Below, piece by piece: positions 6,880 to 14,920 of a DNA stretch of 15,182 bases. Origin of the DNA: DASPKW01 sp038244055 (GTDB lineage Bacteria > Planctomycetota > Phycisphaerae > Tepidisphaerales > Tepidisphaeraceae); NCBI GenBank assembly GCA_038244055.1, contig JBBRTW010000135.1, positions 1-15,182 of the forward strand, in the 5' to 3' direction. Made by a program: the position numbers and the translations under genes. The notes under the pieces are model-generated. The model was not told the DNA's origin. It ran no database searches and worked only from the letters and a program-made list of their open reading frames with translations. Every line of letters begins with the position of its first letter. The first letter of the stretch is position 1.

Positions 6880-7683
6880 ATGAGCATCATCGCCAAATGC
6901 GGGGAGTGTCAAAAGGCCTACAAACTCGGTGATGGGCTGGCCGGAAAACGCGTCCGCTGCAAAGCCTGCGGCGGCGTGGTCGCCGTGCCCCGAATCGCCG
7001 CGCAGGCAGTGGCCACATCGCGCACCTCCTCTGCCACCCGCGCCGCCTCCACCGTCGCCGCCCGCCCCTCCGCCCGGCCAACATCCGCATCGCGCTCCGC
7101 CTCCCCAACCCGCCCCGCACCCGAGCCCGTTGAAGTGGACGATCCATTCCGCAATCTCGACGCGCTAATGTTTCTGGAGCCTGCCGGCACAACATCGGCC
7201 GCACCCATCGCCGCGCCACCGCCTTATGTTCCCCGGCGAGGTTCCTCCCCGGCCTACGATGCCCCCGCCGCTGCCCAGCCACCAATCCCCGATTTCAAGC
7301 CCACCAAAGCAAAACGCAAGATCTGCGGTTCGAGCGCCTCCACCGTCATGGTGGCCTATCTCATCCTGACCGTCGTGGGCGCGGTGGGACTCGTGGTCGG
7401 TCAGCCGACCGTTGGAATCTTCATTGGATTAATGCTCATGATCTGGGGCGGCCTGGGAAACCTCGGCATCGCGTTCAGTAAAGGCGCGATCCACGGATTG
7501 ATGTACATGTTCGTGCCCTTTTATTCCCTCATCTTCATTCTCAGCAATTTCGAAGAGACCAAAGTACTCTTCGGCATCAATCTCACCGGCGTGGCGATCT
7601 TGATTGTTGGAAGCAACTCCTTAAAACAAGCCCCCCGGACCCAGCTTCCCGAAGCGCCCTCGGCATGGGTCATGCACGCTTAA
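6880..7683 (+). CDS. Zinc-ribbon membrane protein with about four transmembrane helices
   Basis: 267 residues, function unknown. N-terminal zinc ribbon: C7-x2-C10 and C27-x2-C30, in the context LAGKRVRCKACG, close to the ribbon of the minus-strand gene at 1276-1965. Residues 40-145 are an Ala/Ser/Pro/Arg-rich linker. The C-terminal part has hydrophobic segments near 153-173, 176-198, 206-222 and 229-245, so the protein should sit in the inner membrane with the ribbon and linker cytoplasmic. The start at 6880 is chosen because GGGAGAGG precedes it and the ribbon then begins as in its paralogue; 30 extra in-frame residues from 6790 have no such support. The preceding promoter match (6750-6778) fits this start. 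The next gene is 176 bp away in the same direction. Confidence 0.8.
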   Translation: MSIIAKCGECQKAYKLGDGLAGKRVRCKACGGVVAVPRIAAQAVATSRTSSATRAASTVAARPSARPTSASRSASPTRPAPEPVEVDDPFRNLDALMFLEPAGTTSAAPIAAPPPYVPRRGSSPAYDAPAAAQPPIPDFKPTKAKRKICGSSASTVMVAYLILTVVGAVGLVVGQPTVGIFIGLMLMIWGGLGNLGIAFSKGAIHGLMYMFVPFYSLIFILSNFEETKVLFGINLTGVAILIVGSNSLKQAPRTQLPEAPSAWVMHA

Positions 7684-7859
7684 TTCGCGCGGAATAGGTC
7701 ATGTGATGCCGGCGCGCCACATGCCACTGACTGCTCAGTTAACCAAGTGTGCTGCGACGCCGGGTTCGGAGCTTCAAGCGACGACCCGGATGCATCGGAC
7801 GATGGGCGACGCACTGCCCCCTGCAACATTTCCCCCGCGCCCGCGTCCAACCCTCCAGC

Positions 7860-8444
7860 ATGCTCCGCGCGCTTCACATCCTTCTCAACTCCCTCACCCT
7901 CCTCTCGCTTCTCCTCTGCCTCGCCGCCGCCGCCCTCTGGATTCGGGGCCTGTGGGCCGCCGATGCCATCGTCGCCGGCTTCTGGGATTACCGACCCCAC
8001 CCCCGTTACCCCGCTTACAAGGATGCCAGTTTCCTTCTGGCCGTCCACGAACGCGGCCGCTGCACTTTCTCCATCGTCAAACGTGCCTGCGTCGAAGGCC
8101 CCGGCCGGCATCTTCAGACCGGCCCTGGCCCCAATGGTGAAAAATTCGCCTATCAGCGCGCCGATTCCGATGGCCTTATGAAACTCGCCCCCGCCGGCCC
8201 GGGCGTGCAGGTGTCGGATATCTACTTCGGCGGCTTCGGCTACCGCGAGGCCGCCTATTTCAAATCCACCGCCATCCCCGACTGGTCCCTCGTCACCGCA
8301 ACAATCCTTCTCCCCGCCGCTCGACTTCTAAAGCGCCGCCTCCGTAACCCCCTCCCCGGCATGTGCCAAAAATGCGGCTACGACCTCCGCGCCACCCCCA
8401 ACCGCTGCCCCGAATGCGGAACCATCCCAAGTTTCAAATCCTAA
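7860..8444 (+). CDS. Membrane protein with C-terminal CGYDLR zinc ribbon
   Basis: 194 residues, of a type seen many times over in Planctomycetota genomes and of unknown function. A hydrophobic helix near residues 6-29 is followed by an extracytoplasmic-looking region, a second short hydrophobic stretch (about 142-155), a basic segment (RLLKRRLR) and a terminal zinc ribbon with C169-x2-C172 and C183-x2-C186 in the signature CGYDLRATPNRCPECG. The ATG at 7860 is preferred over an in-frame start at 7749 because the helix then begins at once, as in the family; no clear ribosome binding site is visible. The last residues (SFKS) and the stop codon fall inside a short repeat array, suggesting that the original C-terminus was replaced by repeat sequence. 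Confidence 0.75.
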   Translation: MLRALHILLNSLTLLSLLLCLAAAALWIRGLWAADAIVAGFWDYRPHPRYPAYKDASFLLAVHERGRCTFSIVKRACVEGPGRHLQTGPGPNGEKFAYQRADSDGLMKLAPAGPGVQVSDIYFGGFGYREAAYFKSTAIPDWSLVTATILLPAARLLKRRLRNPLPGMCQKCGYDLRATPNRCPECGTIPSFKS

Positions 8445-8468
8445 ATTTCAAATTGAGAATTTCAAATC
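8432..8468. repeat. Three tttcaaaty direct repeats at 14-bp period
   Basis: Copies at 8432-8440, 8446-8454 and 8460-8468, starting exactly 14 bp apart, followed by a weaker related sequence (attccagattcaaaac). It is an AT-rich island in GC-rich DNA, and the first copy lies within the end of the preceding gene. Confidence 0.75.
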
Positions 8469-8532
8469 CCAATTCCAGATTCAAAACAAATCATTGCCCC
8501 TCCCCGCACCCCACCCGTATCATGGCCAGCCC

Positions 8533-10308
8533 ATGCGTCTTCCCTTCCTCATCCTTCTCTTCTCCATCGCCTCCGCCTCCCTCGCCGATCCCGCCGCCAG
8601 ACCGGCCGACTCTTCCGCCAGCGCCTCCGCACCCGCGGTCGATCCCGCCATGCGCCGGCTGGTGAATCAACTGGCCGCCGATGATCCCGCCGCCCGCGAG
8701 ACCGCCGAGAAACAAATCCTCGCCGCCGGCCGATCCGCCCGTCCCGCGCTCGTCGAGGCCATGGAGAGCGAGCTCCCCCAGCTCCGCGCGGCCGCCTCGC
8801 AGCTCATCCTCCAGCTTCCCTTCGATGATCCTTCCGATCCGCCCGGCGTGCGCGCCTTGCTCGCGCGCTATGGCCAGGCCCCGCCCGAAACGCGCGTCTC
8901 CTATCTCAAGCCGGTGGTCGATGCCTCGGGCGATGCCGCCCCCGCCATCCTCCTCCGCCTGATGCTCGACGAACCCACCGAGACCGTTCGCTGGGCCATC
9001 GTCGGCCACTTCCGCAACTCCCTCAAGGGCAAGATCATGCCCCCGCTCGCGCAGTTCGACGCCGGCGCTTCGGTCGATCGCGCCCCCAACGTCGCACTCG
9101 ATGCCTGGGCCTGGGAGAAAAAAGATTATCCCACCGCGATGAAGCTCTACCGCCGCTGCCTCGATCTCGAGGCCCAGCGCCCCACCACCGACAACGGCGA
9201 GGCCGATTTCGTCTTCGAAACCCTCTTCAACATTTACCTCTGGGATAAGCAGTACGATGAGGCGGCCACCGTCTACCGCATCCAGTACGCGCGCCGGCCC
9301 GAGGCGGTCGATTCGCTCGAAGGCGTCACCGACAAGCTCGATGATCTCTTTGCCCTCCACAGTCGCTTCGGCCCGCTCAAAGGTTTCAACACGGATGTCG
9401 TCACCGCCGGCCGATATCTCGGCCGCCCGCAACTCCTCTACGCCCTGGGCCGCCTCTACGAGAACCGCGCCGCCGAGCCGATGCTGGCCGATGCCCTTTA
9501 CCGCGCTGCCTGGGCCGTCGGCATGGGCTCGATCGACACCCGCACCGCCTCGGGTGAGTTTCTCACCAACCAGCATTGGGATGCCCAGGCCATGAACGAG
9601 CTCCAGGCCATCATCGCCATGGAGACCCGCGCCGATAGCGTCAGTGTCTGCAACGCCCACCTGCGTCTGGGATTGATCCACGCCCGCGCCGGCGATGATT
9701 TCGCGGCCGCCGAGCATCAGCGCACCGCCCTCGAAGCCCTCCGCTCCATCGGCGGCATCGTCACCCGCGTCAAGGCCGAGCGCAAATTCCACGGCAAAGA
9801 GGCCGAGGATTTGATGTGGGCCGAGGTTCATTGGCATTACTTCCGCTTCGCCAAAGAGAAGAACGACAAGCCCGAGATGGAGAAGCGCATCGCCGAGATC
9901 CTCACCTACGAACCCGATGATGAGCAGATCGCGCTGGATGTGATGCCGGTGCTGATCGAGCAGGGCCGCAAAGCTGAAGCCGCGCGCCTTTTCATCAAAC
10001 CGTACGCCGCCAGCAAAGCCAGATTGGCCGAAAAACCCGATGACCCCGAAAAATTGAATAACCTCGCCTGGCTCTGCGCCCGCGGCGCGCAGAATCTCGA
10101 TGAAGCATTGCAACACATCAACAAAGCCATCGCCGCCAAACCCGACAACTACGCCTATTTAGACACCGCCGCCGAAATCCATTTCCAAAAAGGCGACTAC
10201 GGCAAATCCGTAGAACTAGAAACGCGCGCTCTCAAGCTCAAACCCAACGATGAGTTCATCGAAAAACAACTCAAAAAATTTCAGGCCGCCAAGAAGTCCC
10301 ATCCCTGA
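8533..10308 (+). CDS. Secreted HEAT-like and tetratricopeptide repeat protein
   Basis: 591 residues from the chosen ATG. It opens with a signal peptide (MRLPFLILLFSIASASLA, cleavage near 18-20). Residues about 38-160 contain alanine-rich paired helices of HEAT type (PAARETAEKQILAAG; LPQLRAAASQLI). The centre contains further helical repeats (around NAHLRLGLIHARAGDDFAAAEHQ). The last 90 residues hold two clear TPRs: LNNLAWLCARG-NLDEALQHINKAI, then YLDTAAEIHFQKGDYGKSVELETRAL. It is probably a periplasmic or envelope scaffold; no catalytic motif is seen and partners are unknown. ATG 8533 gives a normal signal peptide, whereas an in-frame TTG at 8494 would add 13 residues before it. No Shine-Dalgarno is visible. 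Confidence 0.8.
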   Translation: MRLPFLILLFSIASASLADPAARPADSSASASAPAVDPAMRRLVNQLAADDPAARETAEKQILAAGRSARPALVEAMESELPQLRAAASQLILQLPFDDPSDPPGVRALLARYGQAPPETRVSYLKPVVDASGDAAPAILLRLMLDEPTETVRWAIVGHFRNSLKGKIMPPLAQFDAGASVDRAPNVALDAWAWEKKDYPTAMKLYRRCLDLEAQRPTTDNGEADFVFETLFNIYLWDKQYDEAATVYRIQYARRPEAVDSLEGVTDKLDDLFALHSRFGPLKGFNTDVVTAGRYLGRPQLLYALGRLYENRAAEPMLADALYRAAWAVGMGSIDTRTASGEFLTNQHWDAQAMNELQAIIAMETRADSVSVCNAHLRLGLIHARAGDDFAAAEHQRTALEALRSIGGIVTRVKAERKFHGKEAEDLMWAEVHWHYFRFAKEKNDKPEMEKRIAEILTYEPDDEQIALDVMPVLIEQGRKAEAARLFIKPYAASKARLAEKPDDPEKLNNLAWLCARGAQNLDEALQHINKAIAAKPDNYAYLDTAAEIHFQKGDYGKSVELETRALKLKPNDEFIEKQLKKFQAAKKSHP

Positions 10309-10340
10309 CCTGACGCCGACCATTTGCAACGCCTGACGAC

Positions 10341-10520
10341 CAACAACTAACAACTGACAATGCTCTGCTGAAAACCTCTCCCGTGACACGGGCGTCCCGC
10401 CCGTGCAAGCCGCTTCCGAAGGAGAATTGCCTCCTGGCAAAGAGGATTTCAGCAGAGCGAACTGACAACGGACAACGGACCACTGACAACGAACAATTGA
10501 CAATGGACCATTGACGATCG
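10341..10520. repeat. Array of short caactgacaa-type repeats
   Basis: Loose direct repeats of a 7-10-bp unit (aactgacaa, gacaacgga, acaattgacaa) at 10341-10360 and 10460-10520, interrupted by the 99-bp element at 10361-10459. The array runs to within a few bases of the QueD-like start codon. The irregular units and lack of spacers rule out CRISPR. Confidence 0.7.
10361..10459. repeat. MITE-like 99-bp element with terminal inverted repeats
   Basis: Outer arms gctctgctgaaaacctct (10362-10379) and agaggatttcagcagagc (10441-10458) are reverse complements at 17 of 18 positions. Inside is the GC-rich palindrome cacgggcgtcccgcccgtg (10387-10405) and a stretch (gccgcttccga) that matches the DNA after the third copy near 155-166. 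The 9-bp sequence aactgacaa flanks both sides (10352-10360 and 10460-10468), like a target-site duplication, although the surrounding array consists of that same unit. No coding capacity. Confidence 0.65.
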
Positions 10521-10522
10521 AC

Positions 10523-11323
10523 ATGCTCACCCTCACCCGAGAAACCCGCCTCTCCATCAACGCCTCACCCGCCGACCAGCGCCAGCCCACACGCTCCAAC
10601 GGCTACGCCGGCCACCCCAGCCTCATCGGCATCGGCCACTACTTCGCCCTCCGCCAGACGCTCACCGGCCAGCTCGATCCGGCCAGCAACTACCTCGTCA
10701 ACATCAAGCAGATGGACGCCGTCGCCGCCGCCGCGCTCCCCTTGCTCGAATCCGCCTGCTACGGCGACCCCGCCGCCGCCCGCCGCACCAGCTCTCTCAT
10801 CGCCGCCATCTTCGAGCGCCTCAATCCCCACTGGACCAATGGCATCACCCTGGAAGAAGTCTCTCTCTCCCTCAGCCCATTTTTGATCATCTCCTGCCTC
10901 GCCTCGGAGCATCCCATGACCCGCCTCTCGCAGAAGTTCGAGTTCGCCGCCTCCCATCGCCTCCACAACCCCGCCCTCTCCGACGAGGAGAACAAACGCA
11001 CCTACGGCAAATGCAACAACCCCTTCGGCCACGGCCACAACTACGAAGTCCAGGTCACGCTCGCCGGCCAGCCCGATGCCTCAGGCCTGCTCATCCACGT
11101 CCCCGACTTCGAGCGCATCGTCAGCCAGACCGTCATCGAAAAACTCGACCACAAAAACCTCAACGCCCAGGTGGATGAGTTCAAGGACCTCATCCCCAGC
11201 GTGGAGAACATCGCGAGAGTGATTTATAAGTTGCTCAAGACGGAATTGGGCGATGAAAGGGTGAGGCTGGCGAGTGTGACGGTGTGGGAGACGCCCAAGA
11301 CGTGGTGCGAGTATTCGGAATAA
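10523..11323 (+). CDS. Tandem T-fold 6-carboxytetrahydropterin/6-pyruvoyltetrahydropterin synthase-like protein
   Basis: 266 residues, two T-fold domains. The C-terminal domain (about 134-266) is an intact QueD/PTPS unit: zinc ligands H145 (ASHRLH), H170 and H172 (HGHNY), nucleophile C164 (YGKCNN), D209-H210 in LDHKNLN, E228 in PSVENIA and E256 in VWETP. Such enzymes act on dihydroneopterin triphosphate, giving 6-carboxytetrahydropterin for queuosine/7-deazaguanine synthesis (QueD) or related pterins; which reaction applies cannot be decided, and no other queuosine gene is here. The N-terminal domain (about 1-125) repeats the pattern (GIGHYFALRQTLTGQLDP against GHGHNYEVQVTLAGQPDA) but lacks the Cys and most zinc His. 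ATG 10523 is preferred to TTG 10511. From about 11215 the codons change from mostly C-ending to mostly G-ending. Confidence 0.88.
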   Translation: MLTLTRETRLSINASPADQRQPTRSNGYAGHPSLIGIGHYFALRQTLTGQLDPASNYLVNIKQMDAVAAAALPLLESACYGDPAAARRTSSLIAAIFERLNPHWTNGITLEEVSLSLSPFLIISCLASEHPMTRLSQKFEFAASHRLHNPALSDEENKRTYGKCNNPFGHGHNYEVQVTLAGQPDASGLLIHVPDFERIVSQTVIEKLDHKNLNAQVDEFKDLIPSVENIARVIYKLLKTELGDERVRLASVTVWETPKTWCEYSE

Positions 11324-11391
11324 TGCCCCGTCCACCGACTCTGCTCAGGCTCTCCCAAGCCACATGACGTCACCAGTTCAGCCCGCAAACT

Positions 11392-11415
11392 CCCTCTCCT
11401 GTACTCGGGAGAGGG
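11392..11415. repeat. ccctctcc/ggagaggg hairpin repeat
   Basis: Perfect 8-bp arms (11392-11399 and 11408-11415) around tgtactcg, followed by cgggggtgagggc. It lies between the convergent ends at 11323 and 11524. From memory, a closely similar hairpin followed by a ggggtgaggg tail occurs as an intergenic repeat in many unrelated bacteria. It may help to end transcription, although no T-run follows. Confidence 0.65.
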
Positions 11416-11523
11416 CGGGGGTGAGGGCGAACGTCGAGCCGCGCTCCATCCGTTCACAAGAAGCGAGTCAACGACCCGTTGGAACGTGTTGCACGGATCT
11501 GCCGCGCGTACTCGGCAACCGTG

Positions 11524-13497
11524 TCACTTGCCCCCATTCTTCGCCCGACCGAGCACCGCCTGCGCCTTCTTCTTCACATCCGCCGCCTTCGTCACTTCCA
11601 CGACTTTCGTCATCGCCTCCACCACCGCCCGGTTGGCCGATTCATCCAGCTTCTCCGCGATCTTCACCGCGGCGCTGGCGGCCTCTTCCTTCACCGCCGG
11701 CGTTGCCAGGTGCGACATCACCAGCGCCAGCGCCTCCGGCGTCGGGATGGCGCTGAGAAGTCCAAGAATCTTCCGCTTGTCCTCCGGCCGGTCAGCAAGA
11801 GCGCTGGCCTGCTTGAGCATGTCCATGCGCTCCGCAAGCGGCGCTGAAGCATCCGAAGCCAACCGGAGATAGCCGCGCAGGGCGAGTGTCTTGTGTGTTA
11901 CGTCCGTCGAGGTTTGCGCGATCTTCAGCAGATCGGGCGCGGCCTCGACGCCGGGCCAGTCGCAGAGGGCGCGAATCCCCGCATCGCGCAGCGCGGCATC
12001 GGGGTCGGCGGCGGCGGCTCGAATGGCGGCCAGCGCCTTGGGCCCGCCGGCGGCGCGCAGGCCGCGCAGGATCGCGGGCTTCACGGCCGGCTTGGCCGAG
12101 GCGAGCGCCGCCAGCAGCGGCGCGGTGGCGGCCTCTTTTCCACCGGCGCGGGCGGCCAGCGACGCCAGCCCTTTATCCGCGGCGGCCAGTTCGGCATCGG
12201 ATTTCGCATTCACCAGCAGATTGATCATCCCCGCCAGATCATCCGTCGTCGCGACCTCGCCAAACGCGCTGATCGCCGCCAGACGAACTTCATCGTTGGC
12301 ATCGCCGGCTGCCTTGAGGAGCGGGGCGGCCGATGATGGCGCGCGCCGCTGCGCCAGAATGCCGATGATCGCGCCCTTGAGCTTTGCATCTCCTTCGGCC
12401 AGGGCCGCGCCCAATGCCGCATCCGCCTCGGGCGCGATGATGATGGCCAGGGCAACCTGCGCCGCCTTGGCGACTTCCCCCTCGCCGCGCGCCAGCCCCA
12501 CCAGCAGCGCGACCGATGAGCCATCGCCGAGCTGCGCCAGCGCCTTGATCGCGGCGATGCGCGCCGGTGTCTCACCCGCCTTGGCGAGTGAGATTAACTT
12601 GTCGATGGCCGCCTTGTCTCCGCGATTGCCCAGCGCCTGCGCCAGCAGCGCGGCCTTGGGCCCGAGAATTTTATCGAGCTGATCGGCGCTGGCCCGCGTG
12701 AGGGCCTCGCCTTGCAGTTCGTTCACCAGTCGCAGGGCCACCGCGAAATCCCGGTCATCATCCGACTTAATTAATTGAACCAGCCGTTCGCCCGCCGCCG
12801 CGCCGCGCGACAGCACCGCGCCGCGCTGGGCGGCCATGTAAATCCGCCCGGCCGGCTTGGTCGCGATCAGGCGATCGTACAGATCCCGCGCCTGATCCAG
12901 CGACCCCGCCTGAAGAAAATTATCGCCCGCATAAATCAGCCCATCGTGAATCGAAGCCTTGACCGTATCCGGCGCAGCGCCCAAAGAATCTTCCAGCGCC
13001 TTGGCCGCGCCCGCGCCGCCGATTTTGCCCAGCGCATACGCGGCCGCGCATGCCACATCCGCATCAGGCCCTTTCAAAAGCGCGGAGACAGGCTCGACCG
13101 CTTTGGCATCGCGCCGGTTTCCGATCGAGCTGAGGAGCCCGACGAGCTGCGGCCCCTTGAGCTTGCCGATGGCGTCGCGAAAAGCCTCATCGACCGATGG
13201 GTCCTGGATCGGCTCCAACCCGTACCGCGCCATGTGGGAGAGTTTCTCATCGCTCAGCAGCGCGGCCAGCACCGGCACCACGCTCTTGTCCCCGAGCACC
13301 GAGAGCTCGCGGCAGGCGACGAACTTGTCGTGCAACTCCGCATCCGCCGCCTTGAGGATGGCGATGCGCTTGTTGACTTCATCCTGCCGCTCTTTCGAGC
13401 CTGCGGGCGGAATGACCGGCCACTGCACCTGTGCGGAAGTGGAGGCGGTGAAGGCCAGTAACAGCGCGACGAGCGGAATAATTCTGGCGGGTTTCAT
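11524..13497 (-). CDS. Secreted HEAT-repeat protein
   Basis: 657 residues. A signal peptide (MKPARIIPLVALLLAFTAST, cleavage expected after SA at 22) precedes an almost continuous alpha-solenoid of HEAT repeats, seen as regularly spaced units such as AVEPVSALLKG-ADVACAAAYALGKIGG and SAAPLLKAAGDANDEVRLAAISAFGEV. It ends in a lysine-rich tail. There is no catalytic motif, so it is likely a periplasmic scaffold or binding surface. It lies 76 bp downstream of the Gfo/Idh/MocA gene on the same strand and is probably co-transcribed; HEAT proteins near such oxidoreductases are common in Planctomycetota, often in carbohydrate-related clusters. The start codon has only a weak purine-rich site (AGAAGA). 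Long open frames on the opposite strand are by-products of the codon bias. Confidence 0.85.
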   Translation of the reverse strand: MKPARIIPLVALLLAFTASTSAQVQWPVIPPAGSKERQDEVNKRIAILKAADAELHDKFVACRELSVLGDKSVVPVLAALLSDEKLSHMARYGLEPIQDPSVDEAFRDAIGKLKGPQLVGLLSSIGNRRDAKAVEPVSALLKGPDADVACAAAYALGKIGGAGAAKALEDSLGAAPDTVKASIHDGLIYAGDNFLQAGSLDQARDLYDRLIATKPAGRIYMAAQRGAVLSRGAAAGERLVQLIKSDDDRDFAVALRLVNELQGEALTRASADQLDKILGPKAALLAQALGNRGDKAAIDKLISLAKAGETPARIAAIKALAQLGDGSSVALLVGLARGEGEVAKAAQVALAIIIAPEADAALGAALAEGDAKLKGAIIGILAQRRAPSSAAPLLKAAGDANDEVRLAAISAFGEVATTDDLAGMINLLVNAKSDAELAAADKGLASLAARAGGKEAATAPLLAALASAKPAVKPAILRGLRAAGGPKALAAIRAAAADPDAALRDAGIRALCDWPGVEAAPDLLKIAQTSTDVTHKTLALRGYLRLASDASAPLAERMDMLKQASALADRPEDKRKILGLLSAIPTPEALALVMSHLATPAVKEEAASAAVKIAEKLDESANRAVVEAMTKVVEVTKAADVKKKAQAVLGRAKNGGK

Positions 13498-13573
13498 GAT
13501 GTCTTCTGCGGTTGGAAGTTTCGGAGTTCAAAGATCAACGCGGGAAGTATTCAGACCAGTTCGCGGCCAGCGC

Positions 13574-14920
13574 TCACGCGCTCCACGGATCGCGCCATGC
13601 CCGCGTGCGCAGCCGATTCGCCTCGGGATCGTTGAGGAATTCCTCCTTGATCGGATCGTACTTCAGATCGCGCTTGAGCCAGGTGCAGATGTTGGCCGCA
13701 TGGTTGGTGCTCATCGTGTGATGGGAGACCGATGCGTTGGAAACGGTCAGCCGGCGCGATTTCACGCAGTTGAGGAAATCGCGCATGTGCCCCAGCGGGC
13801 GGTTCTCGCGCTCGAGGTATTCGTTGACGAGCTTCTTGAATTCCGAGAGCAGCGCGGGGTTGGAAAGCTCCGGCGTCGAGTAGCCATCGGCCACGCTCAC
13901 TGATCCTTCGCTCCCTTCGTAGCGCACGCCGCACGAGCCGTGCCACATCTGCTTTCGACCCGGCTTGGACCACCCCTCGCCATTGAGAACGAGCTTGATC
14001 CCATTGGCGAAGCGCGCTTCCAGGCCGTTGCCCGTGTCGTTGCCGGGGAACTTGTATTCGATCGCCGCCGTGTGATCCGCGCCGATGGCCATCTGGCATT
14101 GATTGATCGTGTGGCTGCCCCATTCGCCAATGCCGCCGGTATGGAAATCGTAAACCCCATGCCAGCCGTGAATCCACTTCTTATTATAAGGCCGCCACGG
14201 GACCGGCCCCAGCCAGAGGTTCCAGTCGAAGACCTCCTTGGCCGGTTCGGGCTCGGCCGGCGCCCAGTCGTGGTTGAGCGGAATCTCCAGCGTGTGCGCG
14301 TAAACAGTGTGCAGCTTGCCGAGGTAGCCGCGCTTGGCCAGTTCATTGGCGAAGATGAAATTCGCCTCGCTGCGCCGCTGCGTGCCCGTCTGAAAAACCC
14401 GCCCATATCGCTTTGCCGTTTCCATCATCGCCCGCCCTTCGGTGATGAACATCGAGCCCGGCTTTTCGCAGTAAATATCCCGCCCCGCGCGCATCGCGAT
14501 GATCGACATCATCGAGTGCCAGCGCTCGCTGGTGGCGCAGATGACCGCATCGATATCGGTGCGCTGCGCCAGGAATTCGCGGACGTCGCGATAAGTCTTG
14601 CAGTCGGCGTTGCCGTTCTTTTTATCGATCGTCCCCTTGGCCTTCTCGCGCGCCGGAGCGCTGACATCGCAGATGGCGACGAACTGCGTATCCGATTCCG
14701 AGAGAGCCCAGTTGAGATCGTGCGAGCCGCGCCCGCCGATGCCGATGCCCGCCATGACGATGCGCTCGCTGGGCGCGGTTGCCCCATCCTTGCCCAGCGC
14801 TGAAGAGGGAATGAACATGGGCGCGGCCATCGCCCCGGCCGCCGCCGCCGCGGCGCGCTTGAGAATCTGCCGGCGGGATGGGCTCGAAACAGTTTTTGCG
14901 GGGAGATGGGATCGGGTCAT
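13574..14920 (-). CDS. Tat-exported Gfo/Idh/MocA family oxidoreductase
   Basis: 448 residues. A twin-arginine signal (S15-RRQILK, then an alanine-rich hydrophobic stretch to about 40) predicts folded export with bound cofactor. The Rossmann NAD(P) site is GIGIGGRG at 58-65, followed by the acidic strand end ICD. CEKP at 151-154 is the family motif carrying the catalytic Lys, and TGGIGEWGSH (261-270) provides the substrate-side His. Members oxidise or reduce sugars and sugar derivatives or act in glycosidic bond cleavage; the substrate is not identifiable. In the usual ATPDHWH block this protein has ATSERWH, a mild deviation. AGGA about nine bases upstream supports the ATG. It is the first gene of a likely two-gene transcript with the HEAT-repeat protein and diverges from the gene at the right edge. 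Confidence 0.92.
   Translation of the reverse strand: MTRSHLPAKTVSSPSRRQILKRAAAAAAGAMAAPMFIPSSALGKDGATAPSERIVMAGIGIGGRGSHDLNWALSESDTQFVAICDVSAPAREKAKGTIDKKNGNADCKTYRDVREFLAQRTDIDAVICATSERWHSMMSIIAMRAGRDIYCEKPGSMFITEGRAMMETAKRYGRVFQTGTQRRSEANFIFANELAKRGYLGKLHTVYAHTLEIPLNHDWAPAEPEPAKEVFDWNLWLGPVPWRPYNKKWIHGWHGVYDFHTGGIGEWGSHTINQCQMAIGADHTAAIEYKFPGNDTGNGLEARFANGIKLVLNGEGWSKPGRKQMWHGSCGVRYEGSEGSVSVADGYSTPELSNPALLSEFKKLVNEYLERENRPLGHMRDFLNCVKSRRLTVSNASVSHHTMSTNHAANICTWLKRDLKYDPIKEEFLNDPEANRLRTRAWRDPWSA

Noticed and set aside
7760..7790. Small hairpin ccgggt...acccgg as an RNA element
   Set aside because: Only 6-bp arms with a 19-base loop; easily expected by chance in GC-rich DNA.
8491..10116. 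541-codon open frame on the minus strand
   Set aside because: It is antisense to the HEAT/TPR gene, which has a signal peptide and clear TPRs. C-ending codon bias removes stops from the antisense frame, and the translation is low-complexity with no motif.
10341..10520. Possible CRISPR array
   Set aside because: The repeat units are 7-10 bp and irregular, with no spacers of uniform length and no cas genes.
12775..13903. Overlapping long open frames on the plus strand
   Set aside because: They cover the HEAT-repeat gene and the gap next to it in antisense; their content is typical of shadow translation of alanine-rich repeats.
13940..14803. 287-codon open frame on the plus strand
   Set aside because: Lies wholly inside the Gfo/Idh/MocA gene on the opposite strand; no recognisable features and no ribosome binding site.
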